Source of the DNA: Paracoccaceae bacterium
GTDB taxonomy: Bacteria > Pseudomonadota > Alphaproteobacteria > Rhodobacterales > Rhodobacteraceae
NCBI GenBank assembly: GCA_017852835.1
Contig: JAFMKS010000017.1
Span: forward strand, 1 to 38,485
DNA: 38,485 nucleotides
Direction: 5' to 3'
Shown: positions 9,669-17,780 of the stretch, piece by piece
Layout of the letters: the number at the start of each line of letters is the position of its first letter
Numbering within the stretch: the first letter of the stretch is position 1
Notes under the pieces: generated by a model
What the model was told of the DNA's origin: nothing
The model's database searches: none
The model's input: the letters and a program-made list of their open reading frames with translations, nothing else
Translations under genes and position numbers: made by a program

Positions 9669-10595
9669 ATGAACCACTTTTTAGATATCAACAAAGTTGC
9701 ACCGACAGAGCTGCGCAAAATCATTGATCACGCGCGCGAGATGAAGGATGCGCGTCAGGGTCAGCCCAAGGGCACAATGGACGCCGAGCAACCCTTCGCG
9801 GGTCACATGGTTGCGCTGATTTTCGAAAAACCCTCGACTCGTACACGGGTCAGTTTTGATGTGGGTGTGCGTCAATTAGGGGGACAGACCATGGTTCTCT
9901 CGGGTGCGGATATGCAATTGGGGCATGGTGAAACCATCGCCGATACAGCCCGTGTACTCAGCCGATATGTGGACATGATTATGATCCGCACCTTCGAAGA
10001 GGCCACTTTATTGGAAATGGCAGAATATGCGGATGTCCCCGTAATAAACGGACTGACCAACCGCACACATCCCTGCCAGATCATGGCCGACATCATGACG
10101 TTCGAAGAACACCGTGGCCCGATCACCGGGAAAAAAGTGGTCTGGTCGGGCGATGGCAATAATGTCTTTGCCAGCTTTGCGCACGCGGCGGGTCAATTTG
10201 GGTTTGACCTGACCTTTACGGGTCCAGAACAGTTGGACCCAGAAATGGGTTTTATCGAAGAAGCTCGTGCTAAAGGATCAAATGTACAAATCGAACGCGA
10301 TCCGCATAAGGCGGTTCAGGACGCTGATTTGGTCGTGACCGATACTTGGGTTAGCATGCATGATCACCCGACAACCCGCGAACGCCGCCACAATCAACTG
10401 CGTGCCTATCAGGTGAATGCCGAATTGATGGCGCATGCTAATGAGGATGCGTTGTTTATGCATTGCCTTCCTGCGCATCGTAATGAAGAGGCCACGTCCG
10501 AAGTCATGGACGGATCAAATTCAGTGATTTTTGATGAGGCTGAAAACCGTCTTCACGCGCAAAAGGCCGTGATGCGTTGGTGCCTGGGAAAATAA
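9669..10595 (+). CDS. argF: ornithine carbamoyltransferase
   Basis: Condenses ornithine and carbamoyl phosphate to citrulline. The 308 residues carry all expected motifs: the carbamoyl phosphate loop STRTR (56-60), HPCQ (134-137), the ornithine-binding SMHDH segment (229-233) and HCLPA with the catalytic cysteine (265-269). It is second in the argD-argF operon and is followed by a strong bidirectional terminator. I see no arginine-repressor operator that I would stand behind upstream of argD. Confidence 0.97.
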   Translation: MNHFLDINKVAPTELRKIIDHAREMKDARQGQPKGTMDAEQPFAGHMVALIFEKPSTRTRVSFDVGVRQLGGQTMVLSGADMQLGHGETIADTARVLSRYVDMIMIRTFEEATLLEMAEYADVPVINGLTNRTHPCQIMADIMTFEEHRGPITGKKVVWSGDGNNVFASFAHAAGQFGFDLTFTGPEQLDPEMGFIEEARAKGSNVQIERDPHKAVQDADLVVTDTWVSMHDHPTTRERRHNQLRAYQVNAELMAHANEDALFMHCLPAHRNEEATSEVMDGSNSVIFDEAENRLHAQKAVMRWCLGK

Positions 10596-10605
10596 CAGAT
10601 CAAAT

Positions 10606-10633
10606 AAAAAAGGCGCCAGATGGCGCCTTTTTT
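10606..10633. terminator. bidirectional terminator between argF and the SulP gene
   Basis: A near-perfect inverted repeat: A6-GGCGCC, short loop, GGCGCC-T6. The flanking A and T runs make it work on both strands, and it sits between two convergent stops (argF 10595 and the SulP gene 10637). Confidence 0.93.
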
Positions 10634-10636
10634 GGG

Positions 10637-12241
10637 TCAGTGCCCGCCTTCCAATATTCCGGTGCGCACCGAATAATTTGCGGCGATTTCGTATTCTGGA
10701 TCATCATCACTATCCACCATCAAATGCCCCGCTTTGGTCAATAAACTATGACAGTCGCGGCTTAGGTGGCGCAGCTGAATTTGTTTTCCAACTGCCTCGT
10801 ATTTCGCTGCTACAGCCTCAATCGCTTGGAGTGCAGATTGATCCACAACACGGCTGTCTGCGAAATCCACGATCACCTTTGATGGATCAGCATCTATCGT
10901 AAATAACTCCATAAACCCATCTGAGGATCCAAAAAATAATGGACCCTGAATGCGATAGGCCTTCACCCCATCTGCGTCGATTTCGGTATGGGCGTGGATA
11001 CGGCGCGCATTGTTCCATGCATAAGCCAAAGCAGAGACGATCACCCCCACAACCACAGCCACGGCCAAGTCGGTTGCAACGGTCACAATCGTCACCAAAA
11101 CAATAACGAATGCATCAATCAATGGCACCTTGCGCATGATGCGGAATGAGTTCCAGGCAAAGGTTCCAATCACCACCATGAACATCACACCGACAAGTGC
11201 TGCCAGCGGTATTTGTTCAATGATCGAAGAACCAGCCAGAATAAAGAACAGCAGGAACAACGCCGCTGCGATGCCCGCAATGCGCGTGCGCCCCCCTGAT
11301 TTCACGTTGATCATGGATTGCCCGATCATGGCGCAACCACCCATACCACCAAAGAACCCTGTTACGGTATTGGCCAAACCCTGGGCCACACATTCTTGAC
11401 TTGCCCCGCCACGTTTGCCCGTCATTTCACCAACAAGATTCAGTGTCAAAAGGCTTTCGATCAAACCAATCGCTGCCAAAATGATCGAATAGGGCAAAAT
11501 AATTTGCAGCGTTTCCCATGTGAATGGGACCGCTGGAATGTGGAAGGGTGGCAATCCACCCTCGATAGAGGCCATGTCACCCACGCGTGGAACGTCCAGT
11601 CCGAAAACGATCACAATGGCCGCAACAATACCGATACCCGCCAAGGGCGCTGGAATGACTTTGGTCAATTTGGGAAGGTAGTGAATGATCGCCATTGTTA
11701 AGGCCACTAATGCCAGCATGACATATAGGGGTGTGCCACTTAACCAAACCTGACCATCGCCATCGCTGACCTTAAATTGCGTCAATTGCGCCAAAAAGAT
11801 TACGATGGCCAAGCCGTTCACAAATCCCAGCATAACAGGGTGCGGGACCAATCGGATGAATTTACCCCACTGCATCACACCTGCAAAAATTTGCAACAAA
11901 CCCATCAAGACGACGGTGGCGAACAAATATTCGACGCCGTGTTCAATGACCAAGGCAACCATGACCACTGCCAAGGCACCTGTGGCACCCGAAATCATTC
12001 CGGGACGTCCGCCAAATAGCGCAGTGATCAAACCAACGATAAAGGCCGCATAAAGGCCCACCAACGGATGCACATGCGCAACAAAAGCAAAGGCGATAGC
12101 CTCGGGTACCAAGGCCAATGCAACCGTTAGACCAGATAAAATTTCAATGCGCAGGCGGGATGCGGTGAACCCTTCGTCGTTCATAAGGCTCAGATCCGGC
12201 TTTGCCATACGTGCAAAGCGCGCCATAATTGCAGGTGTCAT
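10637..12241 (-). CDS. SulP-family inorganic anion transporter with STAS domain
   Basis: Inner-membrane secondary transporter of 534 residues. The N-terminal two-thirds is a multi-span SulP core, with LVPEAIAFAFVAHVHPLVGLYAA near the start and the conserved FFGGMGGCAMIGQSMINVKSGGRTR loop in the middle. The last 100 or so residues form a cytoplasmic STAS domain (VIVDFADSRVVDQSALQAIEAV). Family members carry sulfate, bicarbonate or other anions; the sequence alone does not decide. I chose the ATG at 12241, which has an AAAGGGG site; the in-frame ATG at 12331 lies inside a palindrome and adds an unrelated leader. Regulation by that palindrome is possible. Confidence 0.9.
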   Translation of the reverse strand: MTPAIMARFARMAKPDLSLMNDEGFTASRLRIEILSGLTVALALVPEAIAFAFVAHVHPLVGLYAAFIVGLITALFGGRPGMISGATGALAVVMVALVIEHGVEYLFATVVLMGLLQIFAGVMQWGKFIRLVPHPVMLGFVNGLAIVIFLAQLTQFKVSDGDGQVWLSGTPLYVMLALVALTMAIIHYLPKLTKVIPAPLAGIGIVAAIVIVFGLDVPRVGDMASIEGGLPPFHIPAVPFTWETLQIILPYSIILAAIGLIESLLTLNLVGEMTGKRGGASQECVAQGLANTVTGFFGGMGGCAMIGQSMINVKSGGRTRIAGIAAALFLLFFILAGSSIIEQIPLAALVGVMFMVVIGTFAWNSFRIMRKVPLIDAFVIVLVTIVTVATDLAVAVVVGVIVSALAYAWNNARRIHAHTEIDADGVKAYRIQGPLFFGSSDGFMELFTIDADPSKVIVDFADSRVVDQSALQAIEAVAAKYEAVGKQIQLRHLSRDCHSLLTKAGHLMVDSDDDPEYEIAANYSVRTGILEGGH

Positions 12242-12317
12242 AACGTACCCCTTTGGTGTGATTTTGCGCCCACATATCCAAGTTTTCGCATATTGGAAAG
12301 CAAGATGACCCAAAATC

Positions 12318-12338
12318 ACGTAAAATGTCATTTTACGT
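12318..12338. promoter_or_regulatory. 21-bp perfect palindrome, candidate operator
   Basis: Arms ACGTAAAATG and CATTTTACGT around a single central T. It lies in the 148-bp divergent gap, about 77 bases from the SulP start and 52 bases from the mtnP start. Such a long exact inverted repeat suggests a dimeric repressor or activator site. I do not recognise the cognate regulator, and no regulator gene is adjacent. Confidence 0.5.
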
Positions 12339-12389
12339 ATCGCATCATCACAGGTAATTATTCCCAGACTCAGACGTAAGGAACGGATT

Positions 12390-13262
12390 ATGCGTAAAAC
12401 AAAAATCGCAATTATTGGCGGATCAGGAATCTACGATATCGACGGTTTGGTGGGTGCAACATGGACAGATGTTGAAACACCTTGGGGGGCACCATCGGAT
12501 CAGGTTTTGACAGGCACATTAAACGGCGTCGACATGGTGTTTTTGCCCCGGCATGGGCGCGGGCACGTCTATTCGCCCACAACGGTACCATACCGCGCGA
12601 ATATTGATGCGCTGAAACGATTGGGCGTCACCGATGTGATCAGTGTTTCGGCCTGTGGTTCCTTCCGAGATGAGATGGCCCCTGGCGATTTTGTTATAGT
12701 GGATCAATTTATCGACCGTACCTTTGCACGCGAAAAGTCGTTTTTTGCAACGGGCTGTGTGGCCCATGTTTCGGTCGCGCACCCAACTTGCCCACGCCTC
12801 TCGGCGGCCTGCGTTCAGGCGGCAAGCGATGCTGGGATCACCGTCCATAATGGCGGCACCTATTTGGCAATGGAAGGTCCACAGTTTTCCAGCATTGCAG
12901 AAAGCAAAATGTACCGCGAAAGCTGGGGCGCGGATGTGATTGGCATGACCAACATGCCAGAGGCGAAATTGGCCCGTGAAGCCGAGCTGTGCTATGCCTC
13001 GGTCGCGATGATCACAGATTACGACAGTTGGCACCCAGAACACGGTAGCGTCGACATCACGTCAATCATTGCAACATTGCAAGGAAACGCAGGTAAGGCA
13101 CGCGATTTGGTGGGCCGTCTACCCGCGCTGTTGGGTCAAGATCGTGACGACTGTCCACATGGCTGCGATAAAGCATTGGAGTTTGCAATCATGACCGCCC
13201 CCGATAAACGCGATCCCGAATTGATTGCGAAACTGGATGCAATCGCAGGTCGCGTACTTTAA
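12390..13262 (+). CDS. mtnP: S-methyl-5'-thioadenosine phosphorylase
   Basis: Phosphorolyses methylthioadenosine to adenine and methylthioribose 1-phosphate. The protein has 290 residues. The phosphate-binding loop GGSGIYD is at 10-16, the RHGRGH segment at about 54-59, and the purine site region reads AMEGPQFSSIAES followed by GMTNMPEAKLAREAELCYA, all typical of MTAP rather than purine nucleoside phosphorylase II. apt begins 9 bases after the stop, so the released adenine can be recycled at once to AMP. The later methionine-salvage genes (mtnA onward) are not in this window. Confidence 0.95.
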   Translation: MRKTKIAIIGGSGIYDIDGLVGATWTDVETPWGAPSDQVLTGTLNGVDMVFLPRHGRGHVYSPTTVPYRANIDALKRLGVTDVISVSACGSFRDEMAPGDFVIVDQFIDRTFAREKSFFATGCVAHVSVAHPTCPRLSAACVQAASDAGITVHNGGTYLAMEGPQFSSIAESKMYRESWGADVIGMTNMPEAKLAREAELCYASVAMITDYDSWHPEHGSVDITSIIATLQGNAGKARDLVGRLPALLGQDRDDCPHGCDKALEFAIMTAPDKRDPELIAKLDAIAGRVL

Positions 13263-13271
13263 GGATTAGAC

Positions 13272-13802
13272 ATGAAAACCGTAAAAGATTATATTCGCTC
13301 TATCGTTGATTTCCCGCATGAGGGGATCATGTTTCGCGATGTCACGACACTTTTTGCCGACCCGCGCGGATTTCGCATGTGCATCGATCAAATGCTACAC
13401 CCTTACGCGGGTCAGCCCATTGACAAAGTTGTTGGGTTAGAGGCGCGTGGATTTATCTTGGGTGGGGCGATTGCCCATCAGTTGGGCACAGGATTTGTGC
13501 CTGTTCGCAAAAAGGGCAAATTGCCAGGCACCACCATTTCGCAAGATTACAAATTGGAATATGGCGAAGCGATCGTTGAAATCCATGACGACGCGATCGA
13601 AGCGGGTGAGCGTATCTTGGTTGTTGATGATCTATTGGCCACAGGCGGCACGGCCGAGGCGGGCATAAAGTTGATTGAACGCCTTGGTGGGGACATTGTT
13701 GGATGTTCATTTATTGTGGATTTACCTGAATTGGGGGGGCGCCAAAAGCTTCAGTCCATGAATATGGGCGTGCAGGTCCTGTGCGAATTCGACGGGCTTT
13801 AA
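13272..13802 (+). CDS. apt: adenine phosphoribosyltransferase
   Basis: Makes AMP from adenine and PRPP. The protein has 176 residues. The N terminus [21 protein letters not shown] and the PRPP-binding motif [17 protein letters not shown] (115-131) are diagnostic, and [14 protein letters not shown] (55-68) is the first phosphate loop. It forms a two-gene operon with mtnP for methylthioadenosine salvage. Its stop overlaps that of the convergent YigZ-like gene. Confidence 0.97.
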   Translation: MKTVKDYIRSIVDFPHEGIMFRDVTTLFADPRGFRMCIDQMLHPYAGQPIDKVVGLEARGFILGGAIAHQLGTGFVPVRKKGKLPGTTISQDYKLEYGEAIVEIHDDAIEAGERILVVDDLLATGGTAEAGIKLIERLGGDIVGCSFIVDLPELGGRQKLQSMNMGVQVLCEFDGL

Positions 13803-14149
13803 TCCTGATCCAAATAGGCGCGTACGCAGTCTTGGACGCGGCGAAATCTATCGCCCCCCAAATGCGTACCGCCAAACCACCGCGTGACGATGACAACGTG
13901 ATCAAACAGTTCTTCACGTTCTAGCATGCGCAGGATGACAATGCCTGCCCCCGCTTCGCCATCGTCATTTTTTATGCCACCCTCGCTCGATGACAAAAGC
14001 GCCCATGTATTATGGGTCGCCTTTGCAAATTTTTTCGAACGTTTTAATTGCTTTAAAACGGCCAAAGCATCGGCCTTGGTTTTGGCCTCCGACCCAGTCA
14101 CCGCGTATTTGGAACCACGGTCTGTTAAAACTGGATCAATCTGTTTCAT
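13799..14149 (-). CDS. YigZ/IMPACT-family protein (UPF0029 domain only)
   Basis: Protein of 116 residues matching the N-terminal UPF0029 domain of the IMPACT/YigZ family: THNTWA, then [10 protein letters not shown] (catalytic-like DDGE signature), then [19 protein letters not shown]. coli YigZ is longer, with a second C-terminal domain. The short single-domain form seems complete here because it ends with a normal stop. The role in bacteria is not settled. The start ATG at 14149 overlaps the stop of the upstream damaged gene by 4 bases (ATGA), so it was probably translationally coupled to it. Confidence 0.85.
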   Translation of the reverse strand: MKQIDPVLTDRGSKYAVTGSEAKTKADALAVLKQLKRSKKFAKATHNTWALLSSSEGGIKNDDGEAGAGIVILRMLEREELFDHVVIVTRWFGGTHLGGDRFRRVQDCVRAYLDQD

Positions 14150-14634
14150 GCGTGTTTGTTAGTTTCTTCCTCAAGATGCATTTTCATATCAACCAAAACT
14201 TGCTGCAAAGCAACCGTTTCTCGCAATAACCGCTTTGTTTCGTTGATTGTGATGATACCGTCATCGATGGATTGATGGTATTCTGACATTAGATTCGCAA
14301 ACCGTTGCGAAAGGGCAATCACATCGGAATTCACGCCCCCTGCCCCGTATTCTTCTGAACTTGACTCACGACAATTGCGGGACAATGTTGTGCCGATCAC
14401 CTCGGCCAAGGCGATTGTTACATGTGGAAAGCTGGCTGTCTTTTCCAAGGCTGCAACGGCATCAATCGGCATATAGCGGTCAAAGTGTTTGGGATTATCG
14501 GAATAATATCGGCCTAATGTTGCCTTTGACTTACCAGTAATTCAGCAGGCGTTTTCAATTCCCACATCTTTGACCAAAGTCTCTGCGTGCTTTTTCAAGT
14601 AACTTCCAACAGTTTGCTTACAAAATTCTCTCAC
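14146..14634 (-). pseudogene. putative DNA-binding protein gene interrupted by an in-frame TGA
   Basis: An open frame from the ATG at 14472 encodes 108 residues starting MPIDAVAALEKT. The frame continues further upstream with protein-like sequence: from a GTG at 14634, VREFCKQTVGSYLKKHAETL, then VKDVGIENAC, TGA at 14542-14544, then ITGKSKATLGRYYSDNP joining MPIDAV. The stop falls exactly in what looks like a helix-turn-helix segment; CGA to TGA would be a one-base change. The shape (short helix-turn-helix, then MP-hydrophobic-D-V/A) is familiar from small roseobacter regulators, but I cannot name the family. Either the gene is dead, or a truncated product restarts at 14472 without the DNA-binding part. 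It overlaps the YigZ-like gene by 4 bases. Confidence 0.55.
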
Positions 14635-14903
14635 ACTCCCCAAATGGGGAAAACCCCCATCCTTTTCCCATTAAACAATACTTTAGGCAGTGCCATAATT
14701 ATAGTTCGTGCAAGCAAAGGCATAATGCTGATCAAGTTGCCGAATTGGGGTGGGAAGATGTGACAATCACTCCTGGCCGCAAACCAGCCGCGGTTAGGCA
14801 TCCGCGGGGTTGGGTTAACGATTGTGGTAAGTGTTGCATTACTTAGTGTATTTTCCACCCCTTTCAGCTTGAAATTCAACGTCCTGCACGGCATGACTTG
14901 GCT
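14635..14903. other. intergenic region upstream of tdk, no gene recognised
   Basis: A divergent gap of about 270 bases between the damaged DNA-binding protein gene and tdk. It contains two copies of the self-complementary CCGCGG (14788-14793 and 14802-14807), which could form a 6-bp stem, and an AT-rich stretch before tdk. I find no tRNA, riboswitch or clear promoter. A 97-codon minus-strand open frame crosses the region but has no recognisable features. Confidence 0.5.
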
Positions 14904-15482
14904 ATGGCCAAACTGTATTTTCACTATTCGACGATGAACGCGGGCAAAAGCACGCTTTTGCTACAGGCGTCCTATAACTATGTTGAACGGGGGATGCAGA
15001 CGTATCTGTTGACCGCAAATTTTGATGATCGCGCGGGAACCGGAAGAATCGGATCACGCATTGGGATCGGGGCGGATGCAGACACTTTTGCATCCAAAAC
15101 AGACCTATTTTCAAATATACAAGAGCGCCTGAATGCTGGCCCCTGCGCCTGTGTCTTCATTGATGAGGCACAGTTTTTGTCCGCTGATCAGGTTTGGCAA
15201 CTGGCCCGCGCTGTGGATGATTTGAAGGTGCCCGTCATGTGTTACGGGTTGCGCGTGGATTTTCAGGGGAAGCTCTTTCCAGGTTCAGCAGCGCTTTTGG
15301 CATTGGCGGACGAGATGCGAGAGATACGCACCATTTGCCACTGCGGGAAAAAGGCAACTATGGTCGTGCGACAGGACGAACACGGAAACGTGTTGAAAGA
15401 CGGCGCGCAGGTACAAGTTGGCGGAAACGAAACCTATGTCTCGCTATGCCGCGTGCATTGGCGACAGGCGATTAAGGACTAA
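14904..15482 (+). CDS. tdk: thymidine kinase (type II)
   Basis: Phosphorylates thymidine to dTMP in nucleoside salvage. The protein has 192 residues. The P-loop is MNAGKST (11-17), the catalytic segment is FIDEAQFLS (Glu88), and the zinc-binding ligands Cys145, Cys147, Cys182 and His185 are all present, with the substrate lasso around GGNETYVSLCR. I chose the ATG at 14904 to give MAKLYFHYSTMNAGKS, matching the family; a TTG two codons earlier is the only nearby in-frame alternative. There is no strong ribosome site. The gene ends tail to tail with csaA, overlapping by 4 bases. Confidence 0.95.
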   Translation: MAKLYFHYSTMNAGKSTLLLQASYNYVERGMQTYLLTANFDDRAGTGRIGSRIGIGADADTFASKTDLFSNIQERLNAGPCACVFIDEAQFLSADQVWQLARAVDDLKVPVMCYGLRVDFQGKLFPGSAALLALADEMREIRTICHCGKKATMVVRQDEHGNVLKDGAQVQVGGNETYVSLCRVHWRQAIKD

Positions 15483-15817
15483 TGCATCCGACCACCGTTT
15501 GGCACAATTTGATCTGGGGCGATCAGAACAACTGCACCTGAATCATCCATGCACCCCAAAACCAGAACCTCGGACATGAACGGCCCAATCTGCCGCGGCG
15601 GGAAATTAACAACCCCCATCACCTGTTTTCCGACCAATTGCTCTAGTGTATAATGTACTGTGACCTGCGCTGATGTTTTGCGTTCGCCAATTTCATCGCC
15701 AAAATCAATCCACATTTTAATCGCTGGCTTTCGCGCCTCGGGAAAGGGTTCTGCACGGATCACTGTGCCCACACGGATATCGACATTCAAAAAATCATCA
15801 TAGGTGATGTCAGCCAT
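15479..15817 (-). CDS. csaA: CsaA-type tRNA-binding/chaperone protein
   Basis: Small OB-fold protein of 112 residues from the tRNA-binding domain (EMAP-II/Trbp) family, reported as an export-related chaperone in Bacillus. Family features: DFLNVDIRVGTVIRAEPFPEARKPA, GKQVMGVVNFPPRQIGPFMSEVLVLG, and a C terminus near VPNGGRMH. The start at 15817 has an AAGGAG site located inside the 3' end of proC; the two genes overlap by 8 bases, with the proC stop at 15810-15812. It is therefore co-translated with proC, although the functional relation is unclear. Confidence 0.9.
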   Translation of the reverse strand: MADITYDDFLNVDIRVGTVIRAEPFPEARKPAIKMWIDFGDEIGERKTSAQVTVHYTLEQLVGKQVMGVVNFPPRQIGPFMSEVLVLGCMDDSGAVVLIAPDQIVPNGGRMH

Positions 15818-16625
15818 TTGAAAGCTCCTTTGAACGCATGGTCGCGGCTGCAACGGTTCCACCGATCAATCGGGGCAGACCCGCATTTTGATCCATCAAA
15901 ACCTCAAGCCCCGCCTGTGTTGTTCCGTTCGGACTGGTCACATTGATCCGTAACTGTTCGGGAGTTTCCTCGGACGCCTTGGCCAATGCGCCTGCACCCG
16001 CCACGGTGGCCTTGGCCAATTGCATGGCCAAGTCTGGCGACAACCCCTGCGCCTCGCCTGCTTTGGCCAGTACATCGATCATATAAAACACATAAGCCGG
16101 CCCAGACCCCGAAACACCTGTGACGGCATCCATTTGACTTTCGCTATCCAAATCAACAACCTCACCAATTGCCGATAAAAGCGCATGCGCCAGATCAATG
16201 TGATCTGCTGTCGACACGGCATTTCCAATCAGTGCCGTAATCCCCTGACCAATTGCAGCAGGAGTATTTGGCATTGCCCGCAAAATCGGGGAATTTGCAC
16301 CCAAAATGTCCTCATAAGTTCTGATAGAGATGCCAGCCGCAACCGATAGAAACACAGTTTCCCCGCCGCCCATCACCTGAATCGTCGGAAGCGCCGCTTG
16401 CATCATCTGGGGTTTAACAGCGATCAGAACCAGTGCAGGTTTCGCAGGTAATTCTTCATTGACGTGAACCCCCTGTGCGAGCACCCAGTCCGATGGATAC
16501 GGATCAACAACGTAGACCGAAGATGGGTTCAAACCATTTGCAATCCAACCCGCCAACATGGCAGACCCCATTTTTCCGCAACCAAGCAGAACCAAACCCT
16601 GCTGAGAAAGTGTGTCAAGTGTCAT
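15810..16625 (-). CDS. proC: pyrroline-5-carboxylate reductase
   Basis: Last step of proline synthesis, NAD(P)H-dependent reduction of pyrroline-5-carboxylate. The protein has 271 residues. The Rossmann motif LGCGKMGSAM lies at about 13-22, followed by VLIAVKPQMM, and the C-terminal signature spans DAVTGVSGSGPAYVFYMID and TSPNGTTQAGLEVL. The ATG at 16625 has GGGG five bases upstream. That GGGG lies in one arm of a possible hairpin (16631-16656). The stop overlaps the start of csaA. Confidence 0.95.
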   Translation of the reverse strand: MTLDTLSQQGLVLLGCGKMGSAMLAGWIANGLNPSSVYVVDPYPSDWVLAQGVHVNEELPAKPALVLIAVKPQMMQAALPTIQVMGGGETVFLSVAAGISIRTYEDILGANSPILRAMPNTPAAIGQGITALIGNAVSTADHIDLAHALLSAIGEVVDLDSESQMDAVTGVSGSGPAYVFYMIDVLAKAGEAQGLSPDLAMQLAKATVAGAGALAKASEETPEQLRINVTSPNGTTQAGLEVLMDQNAGLPRLIGGTVAAATMRSKELSNG

Positions 16626-16630
16626 ATTAA

Positions 16631-16656
16631 CCCCAAACAATCAATGTCATTTGGGG
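16631..16656 (-). repeat. inverted repeat covering the proC ribosome binding site
   Basis: Minus strand: CCCCAAA, 12-base loop, TTTGGGG, five bases, proC ATG. The 7-bp stem includes the GGGG that serves as ribosome site, so folding would block translation initiation. It lies between the YbjN-family stop and proC. It lacks a T tail and is not a terminator for the upstream gene. Confidence 0.35.
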
Positions 16657-16663
16657 GATATTA

Positions 16664-17164
16664 TTATGCGTGACCGTAGGCTTCTGCAATGGCGACTTGC
16701 ATCGCTTGCTGCGGCGTGTGCTCTCCGTATACCGCCAATTGGAAGGCGGGATAATACCGCTCTGCATTCATGACTGCAGCGCCGATCATGGTGTCGATTT
16801 GTTCAGGCGATGCAAACTGCCCCCCCGCCAAAACCAAACCATACCGATAAACCATCAACCCAGGTTCGTCCCAGTAGGAAAAACCACCCGTCCAGCAGCG
16901 GTCGTTTACTTCGTTCAACGCTTCATAAAGGGCTGGAAGTCGCTCTTTCGGCGGCTCCATTTCGAAGGTGCAAATCAACCGCAGCGTTTCATCAAATCCT
17001 GACCACGCCAACGTTAGCGAATATGTCCGCCACTGCGCCTCAACGGCCATTGCGATTTGATTTTCTTCTATACGATCGAACTCCCACTCATGGTGCTCAG
17101 CGATGTGTTCGACAATATCGATTGGGTGAATTTCTTCTTCTAAGAACTGCTCGTTCAATGCCAT
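16664..17164 (-). CDS. YbjN domain-containing protein
   Basis: Cytosolic protein of 166 residues of the YbjN / type III secretion chaperone-like fold family. It is recognised from HPIDIVEHIAEHHEWEFDR, SLTLAWSGFDETLRLICTFEM, and PALYEALNEVNDRCWTGGFSYW. The molecular role is unknown. The ATG at 17164 has an AGAGGTGG site; an in-frame start at 17212 is less likely. Two stops in tandem (TAA TAA) end it 38 bases before proC. The 5' leader carries hairpins at 17192-17209 and near 17238-17255. A short sequence about 95 bases upstream is shared with the ubiK upstream region. Confidence 0.88.
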   Translation of the reverse strand: MALNEQFLEEEIHPIDIVEHIAEHHEWEFDRIEENQIAMAVEAQWRTYSLTLAWSGFDETLRLICTFEMEPPKERLPALYEALNEVNDRCWTGGFSYWDEPGLMVYRYGLVLAGGQFASPEQIDTMIGAAVMNAERYYPAFQLAVYGEHTPQQAMQVAIAEAYGHA

Positions 17165-17257
17165 AGCGCCACCTCTTTTATGCTTAGCGTAGGGAAGTGG
17201 CAGCTTCCCCAATCGCTTGGTGCCTGCTCAAGAGACTGGGGGGATCACCCAGCCCCT

Positions 17258-17270
17258 TACTACATATGGT
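17258..17270 (-). promoter_or_regulatory. 13-bp element ACCATATGTAGTA, copy 1 (upstream of the YbjN gene)
   Basis: The same 13 bases occur at 17781-17793 upstream of ubiK, in the same orientation relative to the gene. The centre TATGTA could serve as a -10 box, or the element could be a regulator site; I see no solid -35. The core loosely resembles the CNATATATNG core of NrdR boxes but is single rather than paired, so I do not assign it. Confidence 0.35.
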
Positions 17271-17322
17271 GCTGTGCTTTGATTGATATGTAAAGCAAAA
17301 TATTTGTGTCACACACAGAATG

Positions 17323-17347
17323 CTGTGGATAAAAAAGTTATCCACAG
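17323..17347. promoter_or_regulatory. inverted pair of perfect DnaA boxes
   Basis: TGTGGATAA and TTATCCACA, each an exact match to the consensus DnaA box (TTATCCACA), face each other with a 5-base spacer, embedded in AT-rich DNA. With one more base pair on each side, the arms form a 10-bp inverted repeat. It lies in the 354-bp gap (17165-17518) between the YbjN gene and ubiK. That gap otherwise holds only the 13-bp element and weak hairpins. Confidence 0.6.
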
Positions 17348-17518
17348 AAAATATGCGATTTTGGTTTCGCTCTGAATTCGGTAATGGTGTTTGGGCGTTC
17401 TGCGCGATTTTATTTAGCAGAAGCGGCCTGATTTTTATTGATCACGTGTGACCAAGTTTATTGAACTTTGCCCAGTTTGCGATCAGCAAAGAGGTCAAGG
17501 GAGTGAGACTCTTGACGT

Positions 17519-17758
17519 TTATTTATCCTCTAAAGCATCGAGGCGCGCGTTTAGCTCTGCGTTTTCTTCGCGCGCTTTTTGGGCCATCATGCGCACTGCA
17601 TCAAATTCTTCGCGCGTTACGAAATCACGATCCGCCAACCAACGGTCCATCCACGATTTCATCGCATTTTCGGCCTCATCCCGTGCGCCCTGCGCAACAC
17701 CCATCGCGTTTGTCATCAATTGGGACAAGTCATCGAACATTTTATTCCGGGGGGTCAT
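17519..17758 (-). CDS. ubiK: UbiK-like accessory factor (BMFP/YqiC family)
   Basis: Small protein of 79 residues with an amphipathic N-terminal helix (MFDDLSQLMTNAMGVAQGAR) and a C-terminal coiled coil (FDAVRMMAQKAREENAELNARLDALE). This is the BMFP family, whose E. coli member UbiK assists aerobic ubiquinone synthesis and binds membranes. The ATG at 17758 has a GGAGAG site; an upstream GTG at 17770 lacks one. It is divergent from lgt, a common arrangement in this group. Confidence 0.85.
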   Translation of the reverse strand: MTPRNKMFDDLSQLMTNAMGVAQGARDEAENAMKSWMDRWLADRDFVTREEFDAVRMMAQKAREENAELNARLDALEDK

Positions 17759-17780
17759 CGCACTCTCCACATTTGTTTCA

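Noticed and set aside
12519-13043. 174-codon open frame antisense to mtnP
   Set aside because: mtnP is complete and in frame; the antisense product shows no domain or signal.
14788-14807. CCGCGG pair as a terminator or small RNA
   Set aside because: Each half is self-complementary, the stem would be only 6 bp, no T tail follows, and no gene ends just before it.
14631-14924. 97-codon minus-strand open frame upstream of tdk
   Set aside because: It overlaps the tdk start and the upstream part of the HTH-like gene, lacks a ribosome site, and has no recognisable features.
17323-17347. The DnaA-box inverted repeat read as a terminator
   Set aside because: No T run follows on either strand, and both arms match the DnaA consensus exactly.
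17213-17518. Possible chromosomal replication origin
   Set aside because: Only two DnaA boxes and a short AT-rich stretch are present. The usual alphaproteobacterial origin neighbours (hemE, maf, parAB, gidA region or dnaA) are absent.
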